Part shown: in pieces, positions 36,027 to 45,909 of the stretch
Layout: each line of letters begins with the position of its first letter
Numbering within the stretch: the first letter of the stretch is position 1
Assembly: GCA_964453205.1 (NCBI GenBank)
Contig: CAYVRC010000003.1
Span: 38,355-102,354, forward strand
Direction of reading: 5' to 3'
Origin: Crateriforma sp964453205
GTDB taxonomy: Bacteria; Planctomycetota; Planctomycetia; Pirellulales; Pirellulaceae
DNA length: 64,000 bases
Position numbers and translations under genes: made by a program
Notes under the pieces: generated by a model
Database searches by the model: none
Told to the model about the DNA's origin: nothing
The model's input: only the letters and a program-made list of their open reading frames with translations

Positions 36027-38786
36027 ATGGCCGAAACCAACGACACCGCGACCGAAACGCCGACCGGTGCGAAGCGGGGCAAGAGTTTGGTGATCGTCGA
36101 ATCTCCCGCCAAAGCGAGGACGATCAGCAAGTTTCTGGGCAAGGGGTATCAGGTCGAAGCCAGCGTCGGCCACGTCCGGGATTTGCCCGGCGGCGCGAAA
36201 GAAATGCCCAAGAAATACAAAAAAGAACCTTGGGCCTACTTGGGCGTGAACACCGAATCCGACTTCGCACCGATTTACATCGTTCCGGCCGAAAAGAAAA
36301 AGCAAGTCGACAAGCTGAAAGCCGCCCTCAAGGACGCCGACAGTCTGTATCTGGCGACCGACGAAGACCGCGAAGGCGAAGCGATCAGTTGGCACTTGTA
36401 TGAAATCTTGAAGCCCAAAGTTCCGGTGCATCGTTTGGTTTTTCACGAGATCACTCGCGAAGCCATCCAGCACGCGTTGGACACCCCGCGGGAGATCGAC
36501 GACGGGTTGGTCAAGGCACAGGAAACTCGCCGAATTTTGGACCGGCTGTACGGCTACGACGTTTCGCAACTGTTGTGGAAAAAAGTCGGCCGTGGTCTGT
36601 CGGCCGGACGCGTCCAAAGCGTCGCGGTGCGGTTGATCGTCCAGCGGGAACGCGAGCGGATCGCGTTCGTCGATTCGACTTATTGGGATCTGGACGCGTT
36701 GTTCAAGACCGCCGCCGGCGAAGACTTGGAAGCCACGTTGACCGCCGTCGAGGGGCGCAAGATTCCCAGCGGCAAAGACTTCGATTCGACCGACGGGAAG
36801 CTGAAAAACCCCGAGCTGCTGCAGATGGGCGAAGCCGAGGCCCGGGACCTGGCCGGGCGACTCGGATCGGCCGATTTCGAGGTCACCAAGGTCGAAGTCA
36901 AACCGTTCACCGAGCGACCCCGGGCACCGTTCACGACCAGCACGCTGCAACAGGAAGCCAATCGCAAGCTCGGAATGACCGCGCGGCGGTGCATGCAAGC
37001 GGCCCAGCGGTTGTACGAAAACGGTTACATCACCTACATGCGGACCGACAGCACGATTTTGTCGACCGAAGCCTTGAACGCGGCGCGGAATCTGGTCCGC
37101 AGCGAGTACGGCGAGAATTTCCTGTACGACTCGCCGCGAATCTACAAAAGCAAAGTCAAGAACGCCCAGGAAGCTCACGAGGCGATCCGCCCGGCCGGCA
37201 CCAACTTTCGTATCCCCGAATCGATCCGCGGCGAATTGGAACGTGACCAATTCCTGCTGTACGACTTGATTTGGAAACGCACGATCGCCAGCCAGATGGC
37301 CGACGCGAAGAAGCAACGCATCAGCGTCGTGATCGAAGGCGGCGGGGCGACCTTCACCGCCAGCGGCACCAGCATCTTGTTCGAGGGTTTTCTGCGTGCC
37401 TACGTCGAAGGCAGCGATGACCCGGCCAAGGAACTGGCCGACAAGGAACGCTTGCTGCCCGCGGTGAAAGAGGAAGACCCACTGACCGCAGAATCGCTCG
37501 AAGCCAAAAGCCACACCACCCAGCCGCCGGCGCGATACAGTGAGGCCACCTTGACGCGGACGCTGGAGGAAAAGGGGATCGGCCGACCGAGTACCTACGC
37601 GTCGATCATCGAAACGATCCAAAACCGGGATTACGTCTACAAAAAGGGTAACGCGCTGGTGCCGAGCTGGACCGCGTTCAGCGTCGTCCGCCTGATGGAG
37701 GAACACTTCGGGCCGTTGGTGGATTACGAATTCACCGCCCAGATGGAGGACTACCTGGATTCGATCAGCCGCAACGAAGCCGGGCACCTGGAGTACTTGA
37801 AAAACTTCTACTTCGGTGACGGCGACGAAGCGAGTTTGACGAAGACCGGCGAAGAGGCGCGGAAGGCGATCGGCTTGAAGCCGCGGTTGGACAGCAAGGT
37901 CGAAGAAATCGATCCTCGGATCACCGCCAAGTTCTCGCTCGGCTTTCCCACCGAAGGCACCGAGCGTGAAGAGGTCTTCGTGCGGGTCGGAAAGTACGGC
38001 CCGTTCCTGGAACAGGGCGAACGCAAGGCCCCCATCCCCGACGCCCTGCCCCCTGACGAAATGAACCTGGCCAAGGCGATGGAGTTGTTCGAGCAGTCGT
38101 CCAAGGAGGACGAGCCGCTGGGCACGCATCCCGAAACGGGCAAGCCGGTTTACATCAAGGTCGGCCGCTTCGGACCGTACATTCAGTTGGGCGAAAACGA
38201 CGACGAGGAAAAAAAGAACAAATCCTTACTCAAGGGAATGTCGATGGACGACGTGACCCTGGAAATCGCGTGTGACTTGCTGACTTTGCCCAAAAACCTC
38301 GGTCCGCACCCCGAATCGGGCGAGCCGATCGAGGCCAACGACGGACGCTACGGGCCGTACATCAGGTGCCAGAAAGAGACCCGATCGCTGCCGCCGGGCG
38401 TTTCTCCGCTGCAAGTCACGCTCGCCGAAGCGATCGAGCTGCTAAAACAACCCAAGACGCGGGGCCGCGCCGCCCCGAAGGAACCGATCAAGGTCTTCGA
38501 AAAACCGTCGCCGGTCACTGAAAAGGAAATCCGGGTCCTGGAAGGGCGCTACGGGCCTTACGTCACCGACGGCGAAACGAACGCTTCGACGCCCAAGGGG
38601 ACCGACCCGAAAGAATTGACTTTCGAATCCGCCCTGGACCTGCTGGCCGAACGCGCCGCGCGGGCCCCGAAGAAGAAGAAGAAAGCGGGCAAGAAAAAGG
38701 CCGCCAAAAAGAAAACGGCCAAGAAGAAAGCCGCCAAGAAAAAAGCAACGACCAAGAAAAAAGGCGTCGCGAAGAAGAAGTCGTAG
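36027..38786 (+). CDS. topA: DNA topoisomerase I
   Basis: A protein of 919 residues. The Toprim domain starts at LVIVESPAKA and includes the DxD-type motif in ATDEDREGEAI. The catalytic tyrosine is Tyr337 in GYITYMRTDS. The enzyme relaxes negative supercoils by single-strand passage. Instead of the usual C-terminal zinc fingers there are at least three toprim_C repeats (GRFGPYIQLG, GRYGPYIRC, GRYGPYVTDG). The last 40 residues are a histone-H1-like lysine-rich tail (KKKAAKKK repeats), expected to bind DNA. It is divergent from the PpiD-like gene by 178 bases. Confidence 0.96.
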   Translation: MAETNDTATETPTGAKRGKSLVIVESPAKARTISKFLGKGYQVEASVGHVRDLPGGAKEMPKKYKKEPWAYLGVNTESDFAPIYIVPAEKKKQVDKLKAALKDADSLYLATDEDREGEAISWHLYEILKPKVPVHRLVFHEITREAIQHALDTPREIDDGLVKAQETRRILDRLYGYDVSQLLWKKVGRGLSAGRVQSVAVRLIVQRERERIAFVDSTYWDLDALFKTAAGEDLEATLTAVEGRKIPSGKDFDSTDGKLKNPELLQMGEAEARDLAGRLGSADFEVTKVEVKPFTERPRAPFTTSTLQQEANRKLGMTARRCMQAAQRLYENGYITYMRTDSTILSTEALNAARNLVRSEYGENFLYDSPRIYKSKVKNAQEAHEAIRPAGTNFRIPESIRGELERDQFLLYDLIWKRTIASQMADAKKQRISVVIEGGGATFTASGTSILFEGFLRAYVEGSDDPAKELADKERLLPAVKEEDPLTAESLEAKSHTTQPPARYSEATLTRTLEEKGIGRPSTYASIIETIQNRDYVYKKGNALVPSWTAFSVVRLMEEHFGPLVDYEFTAQMEDYLDSISRNEAGHLEYLKNFYFGDGDEASLTKTGEEARKAIGLKPRLDSKVEEIDPRITAKFSLGFPTEGTEREEVFVRVGKYGPFLEQGERKAPIPDALPPDEMNLAKAMELFEQSSKEDEPLGTHPETGKPVYIKVGRFGPYIQLGENDDEEKKNKSLLKGMSMDDVTLEIACDLLTLPKNLGPHPESGEPIEANDGRYGPYIRCQKETRSLPPGVSPLQVTLAEAIELLKQPKTRGRAAPKEPIKVFEKPSPVTEKEIRVLEGRYGPYVTDGETNASTPKGTDPKELTFESALDLLAERAARAPKKKKKAGKKKAAKKKTAKKKAAKKKATTKKKGVAKKKS

Positions 38787-38862
38787 AAGAACGTCGGGGC
38801 AGCCGAGCCATCACTCCTCGCCCCCCCTAGCTCCCCCCCTTTTTTTGAAGAAAGGCCTCCCC

Positions 38863-39039
38863 ATGGCTGGAATCGAACGAATCCGTGAAATCAAACGCCT
38901 GCGTACGCGTCGCAAGAAGACGCAATACCTGATCGATCGCGCCAAGAAAGGCACGATGGACAAGGCGGAAGTCGTCCGCAAGCTGCGGCAAATGACGCCC
39001 GGTGCGGACGTCATCATCAAACGCGAAGGCTTGGCGTAG
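38863..39039 (+). CDS. Tiny basic hypothetical protein
   Basis: A protein of 58 residues starting at the ATG at 38863, behind a purine-rich GAAGAAAGG. It is strongly basic and helical (RIREIKRLRTRRKK ... IDRAKKGTMDKAEVVRKLRQM) and ends TPGADVIIKREGLA. Similar very short basic proteins occur in planctomycetes (the DUF6800 type is a possible relative), but this was not checked. It lies between topA and the Gld-type ABC operon, in the same direction. It may bind nucleic acid; that is inference from charge. Confidence 0.65.
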   Translation: MAGIERIREIKRLRTRRKKTQYLIDRAKKGTMDKAEVVRKLRQMTPGADVIIKREGLA

Positions 39040-39129
39040 CGTCAAAAATCCGTGCGACGAACCACCGTTGCGTGATCGACGTACGACGATCGAAAACCCC
39101 CGACGGCTAGAATCTTCACGGAAACACAG

Positions 39130-39945
39130 ATGACGGAAACCCCCGAGGAAAACACCGGCCCCGAGGCCGCTGGTCCCGCCGCCGCGACGGCCCCGCCGGC
39201 GCGGAAGCCGATGATCGAAGCGATCGGGCTGTCCAAGTTCTACGGTCCCTTTGCGGCCGCCCGCGACGTCACGTTTTCGGTCGGTGAAGGCGAATTGGTC
39301 GCCTTCTTGGGCCCCAACGGGGCCGGCAAGAGCACGACCATGAAAATGCTGACCGGGTACATCGCCCCGAGCGAAGGCGAGGCGCGGATCGCCGGCCACA
39401 ACATGATGGAGGACCGGATCGCGGGCAGTCATCGGCTGGGCTATCTGCCCGAAAGTGGTCCGCTGTATTACGAGATGACACCGATGTCGATGCTCAGCTT
39501 CTTTGCCGACGCTCGCGGGTTGTCGTCCAAGGTCAAACAGGATCGCATCGAAGCGGTGATCGACATCTGCGACCTGTCCACGGTCGTCTACAAGCCGATC
39601 AGCAAACTGTCCAAGGGTTTCAAACAACGCGTCGGCATGAGTCAGGCGCTGCTGCACGAACCGGACGTGCTGATCATGGACGAACCGACCGCCGGGTTGG
39701 ACCCGAATCAAATCCGCGGCGTCCGCAAAACGATGCGTCGGCTGAGCGAAACGAAAACGATTTTGCTGTCCACGCACATCTTGCAAGAAGTCGAGGCGAT
39801 GGCCGATCGCGTCGTCCTGATCAACGAAGGCCGGATGCGTTACGACGGCAGCGTCGCGGGGCTACGCGAAAAAGGCGATGGCGACTTGGACGACGCCTTC
39901 CATGCTTTGACCCGCGACGAACAAACCATCGAAGCGGAAACGTAA
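39130..39945 (+). CDS. ABC transporter ATPase of a Gld-type system
   Basis: A protein of 271 residues. After an Ala/Pro-rich N-terminus of about 27 residues comes one ABC domain: Walker A GPNGAGKSTT, Q-loop region YLPESGPLYYEMT, signature LSKGFKQRV and Walker B VLIMDEPTAGLD, with H-loop LLSTHILQE. 'SGPLYYEMT' is typical of the GldA/NosF/CcmA-like group. The gene begins a three-gene run with the fused permease at 40036 and the DUF4340 protein at 43003. Confidence 0.9.
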   Translation: MTETPEENTGPEAAGPAAATAPPARKPMIEAIGLSKFYGPFAAARDVTFSVGEGELVAFLGPNGAGKSTTMKMLTGYIAPSEGEARIAGHNMMEDRIAGSHRLGYLPESGPLYYEMTPMSMLSFFADARGLSSKVKQDRIEAVIDICDLSTVVYKPISKLSKGFKQRVGMSQALLHEPDVLIMDEPTAGLDPNQIRGVRKTMRRLSETKTILLSTHILQEVEAMADRVVLINEGRMRYDGSVAGLREKGDGDLDDAFHALTRDEQTIEAET

Positions 39946-40035
39946 CGGAGAACGGTAACGTTTCTCCCCGGCCCACCTCATTCCCTCGCCACGGACGTCC
40001 CCGTCCGCTGCCTTTCACGTCACACGAATCCACAC

Positions 40036-42924
40036 ATGGCACTCAACAACGTTTCATCGGCTCTGGTCAGCCTGCTGGTTCTGGATCTGATCTTTCTGTT
40101 GGTCTTGGTGGCCCTGGTCGCCTTGTTGGCCGGCACCAAGAAAGCCGCTTTCGCGGTCATGAAACGCAACTTCGTCGGCTACTTCAGCAACCCGACCGGC
40201 TACGTTTTCCTGTGCATCTTCGTCTTCCTGACGTCGGTGGCCGCGTTTTGGCCTTACGAGTTTTTCAACAGCAATCTGGCGACGCTGGATCAACTGAACT
40301 ACTGGTATCCGTTGATCATGCTGGTGTTCATCCCGGCGATCACCATGTCGATCTGGGCCGAAGAGAAACGCCAGGGTACCGATGAGTTGTTGCTGACGCT
40401 GCCGGCGGACGATTTCGACATCGTGATCGGCAAGTACATGTCGGCCGCGGCGATTTTCACCGCTTCGTTGTTGTTCAGCCAACTGAGCACTTTCGTGACG
40501 CTGGCGATTTTGACCGAAGGCGGCTTGGACACCGGCCTGATCTTCACGACTTACCTGGGCTACTGGTTCGTCGGCTTGACGATGATCGCGATCGGCATGA
40601 TCGCTTCGTTCTTGACGGGCAATTTGACGGTGGGATTCATCTTGGGCGCGTTATTCAACGCGCCGTTGGCGTTCGCCTCTTTGGCCGATTCGATCAGTCC
40701 GAATCGGTTCATCGCCGAGTGGTTGGCCGGCAGCGGCATCGCTCGACCCTTCGACGACTTCGGCCGCGGCGTGATCAGCAGTTCGTCGATCACCTATTTC
40801 ATTTTGGTGGCCGCCGTCGCGTTGTATGTCTGCATGGTCCTGATCGGACGCCGTCACTGGACCGGCGGAAAAGACGGCAGCGGAATGGTCTGGCATTACT
40901 TGGCCCGCACGATCGCGTTGATCGTGTTCACCATCGGCGCGGTGGTCGCGATTCGCAACGTCGACTTTTTCCGACGCGACACGACCGAGGGGCAAGTCAG
41001 CTCGCTGGCCGACGCGACCAAAGATTTGATCCAAAACCTGGACGCCGATCGACCGATCGTGGTCGACGCGTTCGTCAGCAAGGACGTGCCGGAACTGTAC
41101 GCCAAAACGCGTTACGAACTGACCAACTTGTTGAAAGAGTTCCGCAGCGAAGCTTCCAAACGCGGTCGCACGATTGAAGTCAACCTGTACGACGACATCG
41201 AACTGTTCAGCGAAGACGCGGCGTTGGCCAAGGAACGTTTCGGCATCGAACCGGTGGAACGCTTGGTTCGTGAGAAAGGCACCACGACCGAGAAGAAATT
41301 CATCCTCGGCGCGGCGTTCAAAGCCGGCCTGCAAAAGGTCACCGTGCCGATTTTCGAATACGGCATTCCGACCGAGTACGAGCTGGTCCGCAGCATCAAC
41401 ACGGTCGCCAGCGGTGCGAAAAAACGACTCGGCGTCGTCAGCACCGACGCGCGTCTGATGGGCGGTGTCGTCAGCCAAGGCATGCAAATGCAGCGGGTCG
41501 AAAAACACCCGCTGATCGACGAATTGGCCAAGCAGTACGAGGTCGAAGAAGTCGACATGAATTCGCCCGTCACGCCGGGCATGTTCGACGCCTTGTTGGC
41601 CGTTCAGCCGTCGTCGCTGTCGCCGCCTCAGTTCGAACGCTTCGTCCAAGCCGTCCAGTCGGGCGTGCCGACGGCGATTTTCGAGGATCCGATCCCCGGC
41701 GGCTTGGGCTACATCACGCCGACCGGATCGCCCAAGCCGCCCGCCGGTGGCGGCATGGCCGCGATGTTCGGCGGCGGCGGACAGCCGGAACCCAAGGGCG
41801 ACATCCGCGAACTGTGGAATGCTTTGGATTTGAACGTGCCGGGCGAGCCCAACATGGACAACTTGTTCGATTCCAAACTCGCTTGGCAGGCCCACAACCC
41901 GTATCCCAACCTGGCCGATTCGGCGAACGAATTGTGGGTTTTCATCGACGAAAATCAGCAAGGCATCCTGCCCGGTGATGCGATGAGCGATGACAGCCAA
42001 ATCACCGCGGGATTGGCTCAAGTCTTGGCGTTGTTCCCAGGCGTCGTCGACGCCAAAGCCGAGTCGAAACTCATTCACACCCCGCTGATGTCCACCGGCG
42101 CGACCAGCGGTTCGCTCAGCCTGACCGCCGTTCAGCAAGCCATGCAGGCCGGCCGAACGGTCAGCCAACTGATCGATTCGGTGCAACCGTCGCGGCACAT
42201 CGCGATGGCCATCGAGGGCGAAGCGACCGACGACGGCGAATCCGCCGAAACGGACACGGTCGACGCCGGAATCCGTGCCGTCTATGTCGCCGATACGGAC
42301 TTGATGATGCCGCAATTCTTGCTGTTGCGTGCCGATCCGAATGCCGCCCAGGACATCCGATTTCAATTCCAAAACGTCACCTTCATCTTGAACACGATCG
42401 ATTGGTTGACCGGCGAAACCGAGTTCATCGAGGTCCGCAACCACGAACCCATCTTTGCCAGCTTGAAAATGATCGACTCGGTCAAGGATCAAGCCGCGAC
42501 GGAGGTTCGTCAACGCAGCAAGGCGTTCCGAGAGGAATCCGACGAAGCGGTTCGGGAAGCCCAAGAGAACATGCAGGCAGAAATCCAATCGTTGCAAAAA
42601 GAAATCGACAAGCTCAGCAGGCAAAGCGAAAACGGCAGCGTCCCTCGATCGGTCATCCGCGAAAAGCAAACGCGATTCGCGATGATGGAAGAAGCTCAGC
42701 AGCGTGCCTTGGCGGTCAAGACGCAGAAAGCCGAGCGGGAACGTGACCAAAAGATTCAGGAGATCGAGCGTCTGGCGGATCAAAAAGTCACCAAGATCCA
42801 AAACCAAGTCAAAGCCGCTGCGGTCGCCCTGCCCTGCATCCCGCCGCTGGTCATTGGCGTGATCGTGTTCGCCTCACGTCGACTGCGTGAACGAGAGAAC
42901 ATCACCAAGGCACGTCTGAAATAA
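40036..42924 (+). CDS. Fused GldF-like permease and GldG-like auxiliary protein
   Basis: A protein of 962 residues that joins two usually separate subunits. Residues 1 to about 280 are an ABC-2-type permease with six or more transmembrane helices and the family motif WAEEKRQGTDELLLTLP. Residues about 285 to 960 are the ABC_transp_aux (GldG) part: a transmembrane helix, a large periplasmic domain (VVDAFVSKDVPELYAKTRYELTNLL begins it), a coiled coil near 825-925, and a final transmembrane helix (LPCIPPLVIGVIVF). GldA/F/G homologues were named from Bacteroidota gliding, but the system is widespread in non-gliders. With the upstream ATPase it would form a complete exporter-like complex. Confidence 0.9.
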   Translation: MALNNVSSALVSLLVLDLIFLLVLVALVALLAGTKKAAFAVMKRNFVGYFSNPTGYVFLCIFVFLTSVAAFWPYEFFNSNLATLDQLNYWYPLIMLVFIPAITMSIWAEEKRQGTDELLLTLPADDFDIVIGKYMSAAAIFTASLLFSQLSTFVTLAILTEGGLDTGLIFTTYLGYWFVGLTMIAIGMIASFLTGNLTVGFILGALFNAPLAFASLADSISPNRFIAEWLAGSGIARPFDDFGRGVISSSSITYFILVAAVALYVCMVLIGRRHWTGGKDGSGMVWHYLARTIALIVFTIGAVVAIRNVDFFRRDTTEGQVSSLADATKDLIQNLDADRPIVVDAFVSKDVPELYAKTRYELTNLLKEFRSEASKRGRTIEVNLYDDIELFSEDAALAKERFGIEPVERLVREKGTTTEKKFILGAAFKAGLQKVTVPIFEYGIPTEYELVRSINTVASGAKKRLGVVSTDARLMGGVVSQGMQMQRVEKHPLIDELAKQYEVEEVDMNSPVTPGMFDALLAVQPSSLSPPQFERFVQAVQSGVPTAIFEDPIPGGLGYITPTGSPKPPAGGGMAAMFGGGGQPEPKGDIRELWNALDLNVPGEPNMDNLFDSKLAWQAHNPYPNLADSANELWVFIDENQQGILPGDAMSDDSQITAGLAQVLALFPGVVDAKAESKLIHTPLMSTGATSGSLSLTAVQQAMQAGRTVSQLIDSVQPSRHIAMAIEGEATDDGESAETDTVDAGIRAVYVADTDLMMPQFLLLRADPNAAQDIRFQFQNVTFILNTIDWLTGETEFIEVRNHEPIFASLKMIDSVKDQAATEVRQRSKAFREESDEAVREAQENMQAEIQSLQKEIDKLSRQSENGSVPRSVIREKQTRFAMMEEAQQRALAVKTQKAERERDQKIQEIERLADQKVTKIQNQVKAAAVALPCIPPLVIGVIVFASRRLRERENITKARLK

Positions 42925-43002
42925 TATCCCAGGACGAAGGGAAAAGTTTCCTTCTGGAAAAACTCCGAACCCCCACCCAACCCCCGTAACCGAAAACCCT
43001 TG

Positions 43003-45036
43003 ATGAACGAGAACACGAAAACGATCGCTTTCTGGGGTGCCGCTCTGGTCATGATGGCGATCGGCGCATTTGTCGCTTGGCCGACCGCCGCGAAAAACGA
43101 ACTCGGCCAAGTCGCCGGACAGCCGCTGTTCAACGAGTTCAAGGATCCGTTGTCCGCGGCCAACATGAAAATCGTGACTTACGACGCCGATCAAGCCAAG
43201 CTCAGTCCCTTTGAGGTTCGCAAGGACAGCGAATCCGGTGTCTGGACGATCCCGTCGCGCAGCGGATACCCGGCCGACGCGGTCGAACAAATGAAGGACG
43301 CGGCCAACGCGTTCGTCGGGTTGAAAATCCTGGACATCCAAACCGAAAACGCGGAAGACCACGACGACCTGGGCGTGCTCGAACCGAAGTTGGAAGACCT
43401 GCAAGGCGGTGAAGAGGGCGTCGGCCGCCTGGTCACCTTCAAAGACGACGGTCAAAAAACTCTCGCATCGCTGATCATCGGCAATCCGGTCAAGGACGAA
43501 GAAGGCAAGATATACGTCCGCAAACCCGGGGAAGACCCGGTTTATGTCGTCAAGATGGACGACTCGACCCTGACGACCAAGTTCCAGGATTGGATCGAGG
43601 AAGACCTGCTGCAACTGTCCAGCATCGAAGTCCAACAGGTGCAAATCAAGGATTACAGTGCTTCGCTGGCCGGCATGGGAAATCAAATCTCATGGGAGCG
43701 GAACTACGAAGCCACCGTGTCGACGCAAGGCACCGATTGGACCGTCGATGAGTTCTTGGTGTACGACAATCCTGACCCGATGGCCGAGCCCAAGCCGGGT
43801 GCGATCCCGGACGGAAAGGTGGCGAACAAAGAAAAACTGGATGAGATGAAAGACGCTTTGGACGATCTGAAAATCGTCGATGTCGTTCGCAAACCCGAGG
43901 GCATGTCGGCCAGCCTGAAAGCCGACGACAAACTGGTCAGCGACGAAGAAGCGTATCGATCTTTGTTGGTGCGAGGTTTCTTTCCGTTGGACGAAGAAAT
44001 GATTTCGGCCAACGGCGAATTGATGGTCGCCCTGACCGATGGAGTTCAGTACGTCTTACGGTTCGGCAACGTCAAGGGAGTGTCGGAGGCCGAGGAAACC
44101 GACGAATCGGACGTGGAGGACGCGGAAGGGGTCGCCGTCGGTGTCAATCGCTACATGCTGTTGACGACAAAGGTCGACGAGTCCCAGTTCCCCGCTCCCG
44201 CGCTTGAGGAAGTCCCCAAGAACCTGGACGACTTGGAAAAATTGATGACGCCCCCGGAAGAACCGGCGGATGAAGCCCCGGCCGCTGACGAGCCCGCCGA
44301 TGATCCGCCGGCCGACGGTGAACCGGTCGACGGTGAACCGGCCGACGGCGAACCGGGCGACGGTGAACCGGTCGCTGACGAGTCGGCCGAGATGAAACCG
44401 GCGGACGAAGCCGAGGTGGCGACCGAAACGGAGTCCGAAGACAATCCAGAGGATGCACCGGAGGAAGTGGTTTCGGAAGTCGAACCCGCCCAGCCCGATG
44501 CGTCCGGCGAAGGCGAAGCCGTGGTCGAAGGCGAAGGCGAATCGGCGGGCAGCGGCGGCGGTTTTCAGCAGGACGGTGACGAGGCGGCCGAGACGGTCGA
44601 CGAACAAACGCCGGCCGATTCCGATGATGCGGACGCCGAACCACAGCCCGACGAATCGGTCGATGACAAAGACGACGCGGCTGACACGAACACGGAAGTC
44701 GCCGAGGAAGAGGAGGACGTGGTCACCTACGCGGAAATGACCGAGGAGGAAAAGCTGGAACTGTTGGAAGCCGAGCAGGAAAAGATCACCAAAGCGAATC
44801 AACGTCTTTTGGACGCTCGCAAGGAAAAGATGGAAGACGCTCGGCGTCGCGTCCGTGAATTGAACGAACGTTTCGCCGATTGGTACTACGTCATTCCCGA
44901 AGCGACTTATCGCAAACTGCGAATCGATCGCGACGAGCTGTTCGTCAGCGTCGATGCCGACGACGAATCCGGTTCGCTGCCGCCGATGCCCAGCGGCCCC
45001 AGTTTCGGCATGCCCGGCTTGCCTCCGGGCAACTGA
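43003..45036 (+). CDS. DUF4340 domain protein with acidic repeat tract
   Basis: About 677 residues. The ATG at 43003 was preferred over the TTG three bases earlier. One N-terminal transmembrane helix (FWGAALVMMAIGAFVAWP) anchors a periplasmic DUF4340 region (GVWTIPSRSGYPADAVEQM, ASLIIGNPV). Residues about 412-580 are a low-complexity acidic stretch with DGEP repeats. A coiled coil and a C-terminal WYYVIPEATYRKLRI close the protein. DUF4340 proteins usually follow GldG-type genes, as here, and are thought to work with them; the cargo is unknown. Confidence 0.85.
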   Translation: MNENTKTIAFWGAALVMMAIGAFVAWPTAAKNELGQVAGQPLFNEFKDPLSAANMKIVTYDADQAKLSPFEVRKDSESGVWTIPSRSGYPADAVEQMKDAANAFVGLKILDIQTENAEDHDDLGVLEPKLEDLQGGEEGVGRLVTFKDDGQKTLASLIIGNPVKDEEGKIYVRKPGEDPVYVVKMDDSTLTTKFQDWIEEDLLQLSSIEVQQVQIKDYSASLAGMGNQISWERNYEATVSTQGTDWTVDEFLVYDNPDPMAEPKPGAIPDGKVANKEKLDEMKDALDDLKIVDVVRKPEGMSASLKADDKLVSDEEAYRSLLVRGFFPLDEEMISANGELMVALTDGVQYVLRFGNVKGVSEAEETDESDVEDAEGVAVGVNRYMLLTTKVDESQFPAPALEEVPKNLDDLEKLMTPPEEPADEAPAADEPADDPPADGEPVDGEPADGEPGDGEPVADESAEMKPADEAEVATETESEDNPEDAPEEVVSEVEPAQPDASGEGEAVVEGEGESAGSGGGFQQDGDEAAETVDEQTPADSDDADAEPQPDESVDDKDDAADTNTEVAEEEEDVVTYAEMTEEEKLELLEAEQEKITKANQRLLDARKEKMEDARRRVRELNERFADWYYVIPEATYRKLRIDRDELFVSVDADDESGSLPPMPSGPSFGMPGLPPGN

Positions 45037-45073
45037 GCACCTCGGCACAAGTCATTCTGTAAAACCCAGTCCG

Positions 45074-45094
45074 CCGGAACGCGCCAGCGTCCGG
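45074..45094. terminator. Short hairpin after the DUF4340 gene
   Basis: CCGG-A-ACGC pairs with GCGT-CCGG around GCCA, with one bulged A, 37 bases after the stop, followed by TTATTC. It is either a weak terminator or a REP-like hairpin. Confidence 0.4.
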
Positions 45095-45274
45095 TTATTC
45101 GAAACCGTGAGCTATCGCTCAACGGCTGATGAAATCTTGACGCTTGTCGGTCGGGTAGCCGGAGCAGAGAATTTTTAAAAAAATGATCTTGCGTCGGTGA
45201 TTCCGAGTTTGCGACGGTCCCCGAACTCTGATTTTCAGAATTCACCGACCATCTGCAACGGAGTCATTCCTCCC

Positions 45275-45805
45275 ATGCGACATCACGCAGTTTCACGGAC
45301 CACGATGGTGGTCGCTCTTTCTCTGTGCACTTTTTGGGGCGTCGCCGCTTCGTCATCCACGATGTCGGCGCAGGAATCGGAATCGCCGTTCACCGCCGGA
45401 CCGTTCGCACCTGACACGTCGGGTTCCCAAGAACCCTCCGCGATCGGCACGATGGCGTCGAAGATGAATCCGGCGAACTGGACGATGCCGTCGATGCCCA
45501 AGTTCAATGTGCCCAGCTTCGGCGGCATGCTGCCCGGCCAAGACGACCGCCAGCGGATCGTGAAAAAGAAGGACGGTCTGTTCGCCGACGTCGGAAGCAC
45601 CGCCAGACGCAGTTGGGCGAAGACGAAAGAGACGCTGAACCCGGCGCGGCTGAATCCGATGAACCTGTTCGCCGCCGGCGATGCCGCGGCGCCGAGCGAG
45701 CCGAAAAAACCGGGCTTCTTCAGTTCGTTGTTCGCACCACCGGAAGAACCGACCGAACGGGTCGCGACGGTCAACGATTTTTTGAACCAAGAGCGTCCGC
45801 GATGA
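45275..45805 (+). CDS. Secreted planctomycete hypothetical protein
   Basis: About 176 residues from the ATG at 45275. The signal peptide (TTMVVALSLCTFWGVAASS) is clear. The mature protein is Pro/Ser/Met-rich (MNPANWTMPSMPKFNVPSF), with a basic middle (RQRIVKKKDG) and a conserved-looking C-terminus (PKKPGFFSSLF, VNDFLNQERPR). It appears to be a planctomycete-specific family without known function. It starts 238 bases after the DUF4340 gene and precedes the SelA-like gene in the same direction. Confidence 0.7.
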   Translation: MRHHAVSRTTMVVALSLCTFWGVAASSSTMSAQESESPFTAGPFAPDTSGSQEPSAIGTMASKMNPANWTMPSMPKFNVPSFGGMLPGQDDRQRIVKKKDGLFADVGSTARRSWAKTKETLNPARLNPMNLFAAGDAAAPSEPKKPGFFSSLFAPPEEPTERVATVNDFLNQERPR

Positions 45806-45909
45806 TTCGTTGACTTGTTGACCGCCTCGTTGGCGACCATGATGAATCGATCAGCCGACGGAATGTTTCCTCGTCGGCTCGTTTCGAATCCCCGACGAAA
45901 TGTTGCATC

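Noticed and set aside
35961..38129. A 722-codon minus-strand frame across topA
   Set aside because: Topoisomerase domains cover the plus strand; the antisense frame shows no recognisable features.
40651..42807. A 718-codon minus-strand frame across the fused GldFG gene
   Set aside because: It is a shadow of a well-supported coding frame and has no domain of its own.
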